Positions 24,270-30,509 of a stretch of 35,564 nt of DNA are shown here, in pieces. The stretch is from DATKQI01 sp035532755 (GTDB taxonomy: Bacteria > Pseudomonadota > Alphaproteobacteria > Acetobacterales > Acetobacteraceae). Where the stretch lies: NCBI GenBank assembly GCA_035532755.1, contig DATKQI010000284.1, positions 1 through 35,564 on the forward strand, written 5' to 3'. Below the pieces are notes generated by a model. The model was given only the letters and a program-made list of their open reading frames with translations. It did no database searches and was not told the origin of the DNA. Positions within the stretch are counted from its first letter, which is position 1. Every line of letters starts with the position of its first letter. The translations under genes and the position numbers were made by a program.

Positions 24270-24319
24270 CTCATCGCGAGTCGTTTCCGGAAACAACGCG
24301 GGACAGCGTTTCCGGAAAC
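24246..24319. repeat. Three copies of a 12-bp palindrome
   Basis: GTTTCCGGAAAC occurs perfectly at 24283-24294 and 24308-24319, and GTTTCCAGAAAC (one change) at 24246-24257. Start-to-start steps are 37 and 25 bases. Two copies lie upstream of the ATG at 24269 and one lies inside the coding start. They are probably an operator array for the gene or for a plasmid-wide regulator. None is part of another feature. Confidence 0.65.
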
Positions 24320-24408
24320 AGGCTGAAAGAATGATCCGCCCGAAGCGAGGCAGCAAGCACCGATCTCGCCGTTGGTTAATGCGACGGCCGATGGGCCACG
24401 CCGTCGAC

Positions 24409-24441
24409 TTGACAGCCTGGGCCGGAGCGTTACCTATAACG
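24409..24441 (+). promoter_or_regulatory. Promoter and dyad of the MazE/MazF-like module
   Basis: TTGACA (24409-24414) is a perfect -35 box. ACCTAT lies 17 bases later and TATAAC 20 bases later. The imperfect dyad CGTTA (24428-24432) with TAACG (24437-24441) overlaps this region, ends two bases before the antitoxin ATG, and is a good candidate for the autoregulatory site. Confidence 0.5.
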
Positions 24442-24443
24442 GC

Positions 24444-24674
24444 ATGGCCGATACCGACACAGCCCTCGTCCGTGCCGCCAGGTTCCGCGATCGCCAGCGC
24501 GCCAAGGGGCTCCGAGCAGCGACAATCTGGCTTCCGGACATCCGTGATCCTGCCTACCGGGCTCGCCTGGACGCCGCATGCCGCGAACTCACCGATCTCC
24601 CGCCCGTCGAAGCTGACGCTGACGCCGCGGCAGGGTTGGCGGACGCCTTCAAGTACACCGCGGGATGGCAGTAG
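24444..24674 (+). CDS. MazE-family antitoxin (DUF3018-like)
   Basis: From the ATG at 24444 this 76-residue protein reads MADTDTALVRAARFRDRQRAKGLRAATIWLPDIRDPAYRARLDAACREL followed by an acidic middle and ADAFKYTAGWQ. The N-terminal basic helix with the pattern LRAATIWLPD and the TAGWQ-like end match the MazE/DUF3018 antitoxin family. It precedes and overlaps (10 bases) a MazF/PemK-like toxin gene, so the pair is a type II module. An upstream ATG at 24372 is less likely because the promoter lies between the two. Confidence 0.82.
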   Translation: MADTDTALVRAARFRDRQRAKGLRAATIWLPDIRDPAYRARLDAACRELTDLPPVEADADAAAGLADAFKYTAGWQ

Positions 24675-25024
24675 AGCCGGGCCGGCTGCGGCGCGGCATG
24701 GTCGTCCTGGTGCGCCTGCCCGGCGACAAGGCTCGGCCCGCCGTGGTGCTGCGTTCCAATTCTCTGGCTCGGCTGCCGTATGCCACGGTGGTCGCCTTTA
24801 CCACCGCGGCGCATGCCGAACCGGCCCTCCGCCTGCCGGTCGCGCCAACTTCCGAAAATGGCCTGCAACAACCGTCATTCGTCATGGTCGATTGGCCGCA
24901 AACCATCCGGGCCGAGCATATGGGTGAGATCATCGGTCATCTCGACCCGGTCACGTTGGAAGCGATCACCGGGCGCATGGCTGTCGTCCTCGGTATCGGC
25001 GAGCCGCGAGAGCCGGCCTTCTGA
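24665..25024 (+). CDS. MazF/PemK-like endoribonuclease toxin
   Basis: This 119-residue protein has the MazF/PemK fold signature: RRGMVVLVRLPGDKARPAVVLRSNSL (strand 1 and the RPAVVL motif), VVAFTTAAHAEPALRLPV, QQPSFVMVDWPQTIRAEHMGEIIGHL and a final helix TLEAITGRMAVVLGIG. MazF toxins cleave mRNA. The Arg-Pro and Asp-Trp positions typical of the family appear intact. The start overlaps the antitoxin gene. The module probably stabilises the plasmid. Confidence 0.87.
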   Translation: MAVEPGRLRRGMVVLVRLPGDKARPAVVLRSNSLARLPYATVVAFTTAAHAEPALRLPVAPTSENGLQQPSFVMVDWPQTIRAEHMGEIIGHLDPVTLEAITGRMAVVLGIGEPREPAF

Positions 25025-25083
25025 TCCGGATCAACCATGCCAATCGTCGGGGCCGCTTCAGTCGGCCGTGCCGCCGCGCGCAC

Positions 25084-25261
25084 CTCCCCGGTGCCGTGGA
25101 TCACGTGGACCTCCCCCCCGTCGTCACCGCGGCAACGCTTGCCGGCAGCCTGTCGATCACGCCGCAGGCTGCGCTCAAAGCTGCTCCTGCAACTGGTCGC
25201 CGCCGGCGTCGTTCGCGAGGCCACCGGCCGCGCCGCCTGGCGCGCTTTCACCACGTCATAG
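25084..25261 (+). pseudogene. Frameshifted C-terminal remnant with a winged-helix-like end
   Basis: One frame reads LPGAVDHVDLPPVVTAATLAGS then LSITPQAALK up to about 25182, and the next frame continues KLLLQLVAAGVVREATGRAAWRAF to the stop at 25259-25261. The join is at CTCAAAGCTG, where one surplus A explains the shift. The repaired sequence looks like the C-terminal helix-turn-helix of a larger DNA-binding protein (ITPQAALKLLLQLVAAGVV), possibly of the DUF1612/RHE_PE00001 kind. No N-terminal part is present, so this is the debris of a gene cut by an earlier rearrangement. Confidence 0.45.
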
Positions 25262-25293
25262 CCGGCCGGGACCGGGGGAACGATCGGCGGTCA

Positions 25294-26652
25294 TCAGTGC
25301 GCCCGCCGCGGTAAGTGACCCTCCCCTCCCCCGGCCCGCCGCTCGCGGCTGCGCAAGCCCCAGATCGTCCGTGCCAGGTTCAGATCCCCCGCTTTCGCCT
25401 TCGCCACCATCCCGTGGAAATACCCGCCCGGCGACGACCGGAAATGACCCGAAGGCTTGGCCGAGACGATTGCGACCGCGATTGCCGCCTCCTCGCGGCC
25501 CATGGCCAGGCAGGCCTCGCCCCAGAGGGATTTCGACACCCCGAGTTCACCGCGCAGCCAGTCCGCCGCGTCCACCACGACCGGCCAGGTCGGGGTCGGG
25601 GTGGTCAGATACGGCCGCAGCCGCGGTGCCAGCCGCACCAGCTCCTCCGTCGAAAGCCGCAGCACCGTCCCTTCGACCCGGACTGGCGGCGCCGGCTTGG
25701 CTGCCTGCGGACTTGCTGGCTGCTCCAGCGCTGCCAGTCCGGGCACCGGCTCGCCCGACCCCGAGCTACGTTCTCTGTTGGCAATTACCGTATCCAAGTT
25801 TGGATTCAGGGTTGCTTTGTAGGTATCTTGGTGGGGCCGGCTTTCCGGCCCCAAGGGGTCGGAATCAGCCTGCTTGGAAAGCTCCCCCGTCGCTTGAGAC
25901 AGCAGAGTTTCCAGGCGCTCGCGCGCCGCACACTGCCGCCGCTCCAGGCTCTCCACGCCGAGGGCCATTTCCTCCGGCCGGTCCACCTTCTTCAGCGCCT
26001 GGGCCAACATGCGGGTCTCACGCGCCAAGCCGGCCCAGTCCTCGCTCCCCAGGCCGTATTCGGCCGCGGTCTCCAGGATCTGGGCGATGCCCTTCCGCGC
26101 GATCGTCGCCCGCCGGCGCAGCCGACCCATCTCCGCCCGCTCCGCCCGCGCCAACTCCGCCAGCCGCACGAACTCCGGGTGCCGCGCGGCAATGGGGGAA
26201 AGATCGAAGCCATAGGCCTCACTGATCTGCCCCGTCCGGTCGCGCACGCCGTAGCGCTTGCCGTTCGGGCTGTCCTTCATGGTCACCACCCCGGCCTCGA
26301 TCAGCGCCCGGTTCAGCGCCTTGGTCTGGGTGGCCGAAAGGCCGAGCGAGTCCTGCTGCATCGAGGCCGACGGCCAGACGATCGGCCGCCCTCCCCTCCC
26401 CCAGTCCTGCGGCTGGGTGAAGCGGAACAGCCAGTCCACCGCATGCACCAGGCGCGGCGACAGTCCGAGTCGCGGCGCCGCCGCCTTGAATGCCGCCAGC
26501 AACTGCCCGGGCACCGTCACGCCGTCTGGCAGTCCATCGAAGCTCGCGGCCGTGCGGTCGGCCCTGAGCAGGCTCGGTGTCAGCCGTCGGAAGCCGGTCG
26601 GGGTGCCGGCAAAGCCTTCCCCGCGCGCCCCTCGGGCGCTTTCCATCGTCAT
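25294..26652 (-). CDS. RepC-like replication initiator
   Basis: RepC is the initiator of repABC-type alphaproteobacterial plasmids. This 452-residue protein has the N-terminal RepC domain: FRRLTPSLLRADRTAASFDGLPDG, LLAAFKAAAPRLGLSPRLVHAVDWLFRFTQPQDW, IVWPSASMQQDSLGLSATQTKALNRALIEAGVVTM (winged-helix DNA binding) and YGFDLSPIAAR. A C-terminal domain contains PVVVDAADWLRGELGVSKSLWGEACLAMGREEAAIAVAIVSAK and SPGGYFHGMVAKAKAGDLNL. GGAGG eight bases before the ATG at 26652 supports the start. Unusually, no repA or repB precede it; the ParA gene lies 1 kb upstream in a separate unit. A stretch inside the gene is AT-richer, as expected for the repC-internal origin. Confidence 0.9.
   Translation of the reverse strand: MTMESARGARGEGFAGTPTGFRRLTPSLLRADRTAASFDGLPDGVTVPGQLLAAFKAAAPRLGLSPRLVHAVDWLFRFTQPQDWGRGGRPIVWPSASMQQDSLGLSATQTKALNRALIEAGVVTMKDSPNGKRYGVRDRTGQISEAYGFDLSPIAARHPEFVRLAELARAERAEMGRLRRRATIARKGIAQILETAAEYGLGSEDWAGLARETRMLAQALKKVDRPEEMALGVESLERRQCAARERLETLLSQATGELSKQADSDPLGPESRPHQDTYKATLNPNLDTVIANRERSSGSGEPVPGLAALEQPASPQAAKPAPPVRVEGTVLRLSTEELVRLAPRLRPYLTTPTPTWPVVVDAADWLRGELGVSKSLWGEACLAMGREEAAIAVAIVSAKPSGHFRSSPGGYFHGMVAKAKAGDLNLARTIWGLRSRERRAGGGEGHLPRRAH
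25765..25835. other. AT-richer stretch inside repC, candidate oriV
   Basis: Within the otherwise GC-rich repC gene this roughly 70-base segment is markedly AT-richer and includes the short dyad TCCAA (25795-25799) with TTGGA (25802-25806). In repABC plasmids the replication origin lies in an AT-rich part of the repC coding sequence, so this is the natural candidate. No iterons were recognised. Confidence 0.45.
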
Positions 26653-26700
26653 CGTGATCCTCCGTTTGGGTGGATCGCGACGGGCAAGCCTCTCCCCCGA

Positions 26701-26778
26701 GCGGAAACGGCAATTTCCGCTTGATGATGAGGCGGCTGATGGCTACGTTGGGGGTGTCGATGCCCCTTTGACGTAGCC
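26701..26778. promoter_or_regulatory. Paired hairpins in the repC leader
   Basis: Two stem-loops lie upstream of repC. The first is GCGGAAA (26701-26707) with TTTCCGC (26714-26720). The second is GGCTACGT (26741-26748) with ACGTAGCC (26771-26778), with an inner GGGG/CCCC stem. In repABC plasmids the space before repC encodes a small antisense RNA that controls RepC synthesis through such structures. No clear plus-strand promoter was found, so whether an antisense RNA is made here is uncertain. Confidence 0.4.
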
Positions 26779-26801
26779 AGCAAGCTCGTCGCGAGAGTTG
26801 C

Positions 26802-26833
26802 GCGAAAGCCCGCCCGGCAAGGCGGACTTTCGC
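26802..26833 (-). terminator. Strong hairpin after the RHH gene
   Basis: GCGAAAG (26802-26808) and CTTTCGC (26827-26833) enclose CCGCC (26810-26814) and GGCGG (26821-26825) around a six-base loop, a near-perfect 12-bp stem. It begins three bases past the stop of the minus-strand gene at 26837. There is no T-run after it on that strand, so it may act as an RNA-stabilising or attenuating structure rather than a classic terminator. Confidence 0.5.
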
Positions 26834-26836
26834 ATT

Positions 26837-27043
26837 TCAGGTAGTCTGCTGGGCGGCTGCCCCTTTCTCGATCAGTTGCAATAGCGCCTGGCTGCGGTTG
26901 CGCAGACCCTGGCGTTCCTTGAGCGCGTCGAGCATCGCCACCGTCTCACGCGGCAACTGAAACAGTACCTCTTCGCCACCCGCCGCTCGTAAACGCTGGC
27001 GGAAAGCCCGGGTATGCGGCGTGGAACGGTTCGGCTTCGGCAT
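26837..27043 (-). CDS. Small ribbon-helix-helix-like protein beside repC
   Basis: From the ATG at 27043 this 68-residue protein reads MPKPNRSTPHTRAFRQRLRAAGG then EEVLFQLPRETVAMLDALKE and RQGLRNRSQALLQLIEKG. The part from EEVLFQLPRETVAMLDALKER, with a strand and two helices, fits a ribbon-helix-helix DNA-binding fold. It lies between the partition genes and repC on the same strand and could regulate repC copy control, but no named family is recognised. An upstream ATG at 27106 is less likely. Confidence 0.62.
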   Translation of the reverse strand: MPKPNRSTPHTRAFRQRLRAAGGEEVLFQLPRETVAMLDALKERQGLRNRSQALLQLIEKGAAAQQTT

Positions 27044-27090
27044 AGGCAGCCCGACTCGATTACTAGGAAGGCATAGTCTCTGGCCGAAAA

Positions 27091-27200
27091 ACTCAGTTGT
27101 CCACAATTTCTTGCGCCCGAGTCGCGCTTAGTCTGTGAAAAACTTAGCTTTCCTCACAAAACCAGATGTGGAAATTCCGCTCATACGCTCGAAAAAGGGG
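27091..27200. promoter_or_regulatory. AT-rich intergenic stretch with DnaA-box-like words
   Basis: This stretch is clearly AT-richer than average. It has TTGTCCACA (27097-27105), one base from the DnaA consensus TTATCCACA, TGTGAAAAA nearby (complement TTTTTCACA), and two CTTAG words. It lies upstream of the RHH gene and next to the par repeats. It may be that gene's promoter, part of an origin, or both. Confidence 0.35.
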
Positions 27201-27252
27201 CCACCCGCCCTCCCTGTCCTTCCGACTCGGCGTTATCGCGCAGGCGCGGTCA

Positions 27253-27290
27253 GAAAGTGCGAAAGCGAGAATTCATGAAAGCGCGAATTC
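27253..27290 (+). repeat. Par-type repeats, downstream group
   Basis: GAAAGCGAGAATTC (27261-27274) and GAAAGCGCGAATTC (27277-27290) are two 14-bp copies at a 16-base step. GAAAGTGCGA at 27253-27262 is a partial third copy. They lie at the end of the parB-like gene, whose stop codon is at 27290. The same motif recurs at both other boundaries of the par operon. Confidence 0.75.
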
Positions 27291-27613
27291 TATCGCTTGA
27301 GGCCTCGCTGGGCTTCCCAGGCGTCGAGCGCCTCGAACAGTAGCTCGTTGAGCTTAAGATCGGCATCAGCCGCGCGCTGGCGGAACCGCTTGCGGAAAGC
27401 GGGCGAGACCTTGAAGGCAAGCGCCTGAAGGTTGGCGGTACGAGTGGGTGGCTCAGGCTCGGCCGCGCGGCTGATCTTTGTCGACGCTGGGACCAAGGCC
27501 ATGGCGGGCACGCTTGCCGGCGTCGGTCGCGGCACGCGCTGCGCAGCTTCCGTCATGGGCGTGGCGGCCTCGGACGTCAGCGCGGCAAGATCGACCGAAG
27601 GTCGCTTACTCAT
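27290..27613 (-). CDS. Small RHH partition protein (ParB/ParG-like)
   Basis: This 107-residue protein has a flexible, proline- and alanine-rich N-terminus and a C-terminal part, LQALAFKVSPAFRKRFRQRAADADLKLNELLFEALDAWEAQ, with the strand-helix-helix pattern of ribbon-helix-helix proteins. It follows a small ParA in the same operon, 26 bases downstream, so it is the probable centromere-binding partner of a type Ib partition system, where the ParB role is filled by a ParG-like protein. Repeats of GAAAGCGAGAATTC type flank both genes and are its likely targets. It is not a classical ParB with an HTH. Confidence 0.75.
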   Translation of the reverse strand: MSKRPSVDLAALTSEAATPMTEAAQRVPRPTPASVPAMALVPASTKISRAAEPEPPTRTANLQALAFKVSPAFRKRFRQRAADADLKLNELLFEALDAWEAQRGLKR

Positions 27614-27617
27614 AGTG

Positions 27618-27647
27618 TAATTCTCTCTTTCATGAATTCTTACTTTC
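27618..27647 (-). repeat. Par-type repeats between parA and parB
   Basis: Read on the minus strand, GAAAGTAAGAATTC (27634-27647) and GAAAGAGAGAATTA (27618-27631) are two more copies at the same 16-base step. The first covers the parA stop codon. A site here could let the partition protein tune its own synthesis. Confidence 0.7.
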
Positions 27648-28269
27648 CCACCTTTTCTTTAACGTCACCCCACAGCGCCAGCAATTCCCGGCTCGCCATG
27701 CCCTTGGGGTCGATTTCCAGAGTGGTTTTTCCGTGCGCGAAGGTCTCGGCATAGATGACCCGCTCGTGCATGCGGGTGTTGAGGACTAGACCGAGGGCCT
27801 GAAGCGCGATGGCCGTGCCGTCGTTGTTCCGCAGGTTGGGCCGGACACGAGCCAGGATGAAGTTGAACGGCCGCCCAGACTGCTTGATGAGTGGCAGGCC
27901 CTTCACCAGTGCGCGTAGATCGGCCGGAGTGGGATTGAGCGGGATCAGGATCATATCGGCGAACGCGAAGAGATCGGCGTTGACGGCGCCGATCGAGGGC
28001 GCGGTGTCGATGAAGAGATAGGCGGCGCCGGCCTCATCGAGCGCCCGGACCCGGCCTGCGAGGTCGTCCAGCGAGAGCGCCGAATAGCGCGGCGTATCGA
28101 GACCGCCCTTTTTGCGCTGGTTGAACCAGTCGGCAGCAGTGCCCTGTGGATCTGTGTCGGAGAGCACGACCGGCCCATCGCCGGCGGCCTCGGCCGCGGC
28201 GGCCAGGTGCACGGTGATGGTCGATTTGCCCGAGCCGCCCTTTTGATTCGCGACAACGATAGTTTTCAT
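27640..28269 (-). CDS. ParA, small Walker-type partition ATPase
   Basis: This 209-residue ParA has the deviant Walker A KGGSGKST (residues 10-17), VVLSDTDPQGTAADWFNQR, the Walker B-like YLFIDTAPSIG and ILIPLNPTPADLRA. It lacks an N-terminal HTH and so belongs to the small type Ib group. It segregates plasmid copies with its centromere-binding partner, encoded immediately downstream. The ATG at 28269 is embedded in a copy-like TTTCATGAAAGCG word of the upstream repeat cluster, so the promoter region is probably repressed by the partition complex. Confidence 0.93.
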   Translation of the reverse strand: MKTIVVANQKGGSGKSTITVHLAAAAEAAGDGPVVLSDTDPQGTAADWFNQRKKGGLDTPRYSALSLDDLAGRVRALDEAGAAYLFIDTAPSIGAVNADLFAFADMILIPLNPTPADLRALVKGLPLIKQSGRPFNFILARVRPNLRNNDGTAIALQALGLVLNTRMHERVIYAETFAHGKTTLEIDPKGMASRELLALWGDVKEKVGK

Positions 28270-28464
28270 GAAAGCGATATTGGCTGAATTCGCGTTTTCA
28301 TGAAAGCGAGAATTCTCGCCTTTTAGGAGAAAGCGGGAATTCTCTCTTTCTCACCATTTGGGCTGGATGCGCCCAGCCCGCCGAATACAACCGGGCGGGC
28401 CTCCCTACCCCACGTTCTGGATGGTAAGTTTCCGGAATTCGCACTTTCTCCCTTTCATGAATTC
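28270..28464. repeat. Par-type repeats, upstream cluster
   Basis: Copies of the 14-bp motif occur at 28270-28283 (degenerate), 28286-28299 (minus), 28302-28315 (plus), 28329-28342 (plus), 28337-28350 (minus, sharing GAATTC) and 28435-28448 (minus). The first three lie at exact 16-base steps with alternating strand. Between 28360 and 28399 are two GC-rich hairpins (GGGCTGG/CCAGCCC and CCCGCC/GGCGGG). This is the best candidate for the plasmid centromere and the parA operator. Confidence 0.75.
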
Positions 28465-28930
28465 TATAAAACCTGATGGGCCGCAGAGGCCGGCGGCCCC
28501 TGGCGGGGTGTAGCGTTGGAATCCCTGCCGCGGCCAAGCCTTACTGCCGGACTGCGGCGCCGAGGAAGGCAACAGGCTTTGCTCGCGGTAACGCTTAGCG
28601 GCATTGCAAGCGCCGGCGGAGCAGTGATCCTTGCCGCAGCTCGAAGGAGGGTGGGCTGCACAGCTCCCGGTTGACACGCCTGAGCGCGGCGGAGGGCCAC
28701 TAGGTGTGGCGACCATATGAGTACTTTCTCTCTTTCTTTCTTTCTTCCTACGAGAAGGATCGTCACTCCGAAGGGCCGATCTGTCACTTGCCGCCGCTCG
28801 GGGGAGGGCAGGGGCAAGAAGGGGAAGCGGACGAGTGACAGGGCTCGGGGGAGGGTGCCTTCACCCAACCAGAGCCGGACTCGCAACGCGAGGACGCTTG
28901 GCTTAGAACCTTTTGGCAGCGGTAATTCCC
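28465..28930. other. Gene-less spacer with a pyrimidine tract
   Basis: No credible gene was found between the par repeats and the AbiE-like promoter. The stretch includes a pyrimidine tract, CTTTCTCTCTTTCTTTC and following bases, near 28724-28750 and otherwise unremarkable GC-rich sequence. An open frame running into the next gene from 28717 is probably not its real start. Confidence 0.5.
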
Positions 28931-28977
28931 TTGAAATATGTCATGTTTTTGCATACAGTCCGAGTCAGATTTTTGCA
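28931..28977 (+). promoter_or_regulatory. Promoter of the AbiE-like operon with direct repeats
   Basis: TTGAAA (28931-28936) and TACAGT (28954-28959) are spaced by 17 bases. TTTTTGCA occurs at 28946-28953 and at 28970-28977, a 24-base step, one copy between the promoter boxes and one downstream. This would suit autoregulation by the AbiEi-like protein. The whole segment is AT-rich against the background. Confidence 0.5.
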
Positions 28978-28989
28978 GAGTGTTTGACT

Positions 28990-29406
28990 ATGCCTGGAAG
29001 GCGGATGACCCTGCGGCAGCGGATCGAGACGCGAATAGCGAAGCGCCGCGATGACGCGTTCCTGACCCGCGAGTTCCTCGATCTCGGCGGCGAGCGTCAG
29101 GTGCTGCGCGCGCTCCGGGAGTTGACATCGAAAGGCAAGCTGATCCGGCTCGGCTACGGCGCTTATGCCCGCGCCGAGATCTCGCCCATCACGCATCAGC
29201 CTATGCTCGCCGGGGACGGCTTCGGCTCGGCATCGCGCGAGGTGCTGGACAAGCTCAGGGTTCGCTGGGAGCCGACCGATGCCGAGCGCGCCTACAACGA
29301 AGGCCGGTCCACGCAGGTGCCGATGACGCCGCGCGTACGCCTGCGCGGCAGCCGCTTCAGCCGCAAGCTTGGCTATAAAGGCATGGAGCTGACGATTGAG
29401 CGATGA
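28990..29406 (+). CDS. DUF6088 / AbiEi-like antitoxin
   Basis: From the ATG at 28990 this 138-residue protein shows a winged-helix N-terminus (LRQRIETRIAKRRDDAFLTREFLDLGGERQVLRALRELTSKGKLIRLGYGAYARA) and a C-terminal part with AYNEGRSTQVPMTPRVRLRGSRFSRKLGYKGMELTIER. The pattern matches DUF6088/AbiEi-type proteins that repress the operon and act as antitoxin to an AbiEii nucleotidyltransferase, encoded next with an 11-base overlap. The fold is assigned by eye. Typical AbiEi proteins are longer, so this is a short version. Confidence 0.8.
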   Translation: MPGRRMTLRQRIETRIAKRRDDAFLTREFLDLGGERQVLRALRELTSKGKLIRLGYGAYARAEISPITHQPMLAGDGFGSASREVLDKLRVRWEPTDAERAYNEGRSTQVPMTPRVRLRGSRFSRKLGYKGMELTIER

Positions 29407-30346
29407 GCTGCCGGACAATCTGAGGGCCGTCGCCGATTTTTTTGGGCTGCCCGGCAGCGCCCTGGTTGCCAAGGATTTCCACGTCGTGCGGGCCATTAAG
29501 GTGCTGGCCGCGATCGATGCCGCACCCTTCCGCCTGGTGTTCGGCGGCGGCACCGCGCTGGCGCGGGCGCACCGCATCGTCCGGCGCATGTCGGAGGACG
29601 TGGATTTCAAGGTCGTAGCGCAGGCATCGGCACGGGTGAGCCGCAGCGCCCTTCGCCGCCAACTCGACCAGTTGCGCGAGCGCATCTCGCAGGCCCTGCT
29701 CGATGCAGGCTTCCCCTTCGACCGGACGGACAAGTCGGTGACGTGGGCGCGTGACGAGGGTCGCTATGCCGTCTGGCACCTGCCATACGCCAGCGAAACC
29801 GGGGCCGGGGAGGGGTTGCGGCCGACGATTCAGATCGAGACGACCTACGCCACGCTGCGCCAGGCGGCGGTGACGGTGCCGGTCAGCTCGTTCGTGGCCG
29901 AGGCCAACCGCCGCGATCCGGAGGTGCCGGGACTGGCCTGCGTCAGCGTCACGGAAACCGCGGCGGAAAAGCTGGTCTCGCTCACGCGCCGCACGGCCAT
30001 GGACCTGGCCGGTGCCAGCCGCGACTCGGACCCGACGCTCGTGCGGCACATCTATGACCTGCACATGATGCGCGGACACCTGGACTTTGCCGCCGTCGCG
30101 GCCCTGGCGCGGGTGATCGCCGCGGCCGATGCCGAGCAGTTCGCCCGGCAACATCCGGCCTATGCCGCCGACATCGCCGGCGAGACGCTGAAGGCTGTGG
30201 CGGCCCTGCGCACCGATCCGCTGTATCGCGCGCGCTACGGCCGCTTTGTGGCCGCGATGGTGTATGGCGAGACGCCGGACTTTGCCGCTGCGATGGCGAC
30301 CGTGGCGGACCTCTGGTTGGGCGCCGGGGCGGTCGGAACGGAATAG
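29396..30346 (+). CDS. AbiEii/AbiGii-type nucleotidyltransferase toxin
   Basis: This 316-residue protein belongs to the AbiEii nucleotidyltransferase family. It has LVFGGGTALARAHRIVRRMSEDVDF (residues 48-71), the G-G-T-x-L and DxD metal motif with D68 and D70, a later SVTETAAEKLVSLTRR with the conserved lysine, and DPTLVRHIYDLHMM. AbiEii toxins transfer nucleotides to RNA targets and can cause phage abortive infection as well as plasmid stabilisation. The TTG at 29396 is the best start, overlapping the antitoxin gene by 11 bases. No loss of motif is seen. Confidence 0.87.
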   Translation: MSDELPDNLRAVADFFGLPGSALVAKDFHVVRAIKVLAAIDAAPFRLVFGGGTALARAHRIVRRMSEDVDFKVVAQASARVSRSALRRQLDQLRERISQALLDAGFPFDRTDKSVTWARDEGRYAVWHLPYASETGAGEGLRPTIQIETTYATLRQAAVTVPVSSFVAEANRRDPEVPGLACVSVTETAAEKLVSLTRRTAMDLAGASRDSDPTLVRHIYDLHMMRGHLDFAAVAALARVIAAADAEQFARQHPAYAADIAGETLKAVAALRTDPLYRARYGRFVAAMVYGETPDFAAAMATVADLWLGAGAVGTE

Positions 30347-30427
30347 CGCGCTCTTCGTGACGCCATCGGCCCCCGGAATCCCGCCGGCGGGCCCGGAAAG
30401 CCCGGCGCACCAGACACTTGCGGCCCC

Positions 30428-30459
30428 TCAGGCGCGATAAACCCGCTTATCGCGCCTGA
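30428..30459 (+). other. dif/lox-like palindromic recombination site
   Basis: Two perfectly inverted 13-bp arms, TCAGGCGCGATAA (30428-30440) and its complement starting TTATCGCGC (30447-30459), enclose a six-base centre, ACCCGC. The inner ends ATAA and TTAT around six central bases copy the dif layout, except that both arms are identical, as expected for a single recombinase. The site is 50 bases upstream of a tyrosine recombinase gene. A transcription terminator for the AbiE operon is the main alternative, but there is no T-run after the stem. Confidence 0.65.
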
Positions 30460-30509
30460 CAGCATTATCCGCTTGCCTGTCCCCGCCCACCGCCGCCATC
30501 CTCCGCGCC

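Noticed and set aside
24780..26225. 481-residue proline- and serine-rich plus-strand frame across the MazF-like and repC genes
   Set aside because: Its composition is that of a shadow frame, and it crosses two genes with clear homology in other frames.
27232..27247. TTATCGCGC word resembling half of the recombination site at 30428-30459
   Set aside because: There is no matching ATAA-ending arm six bases upstream, so it is only a nine-base chance match.
28426..28440. Fourth copy of the GTTTCCGGAAAC palindrome
   Set aside because: Only the first half matches (GTTTCCGGAATTC); the sequence is part of a par repeat containing GAATTC.
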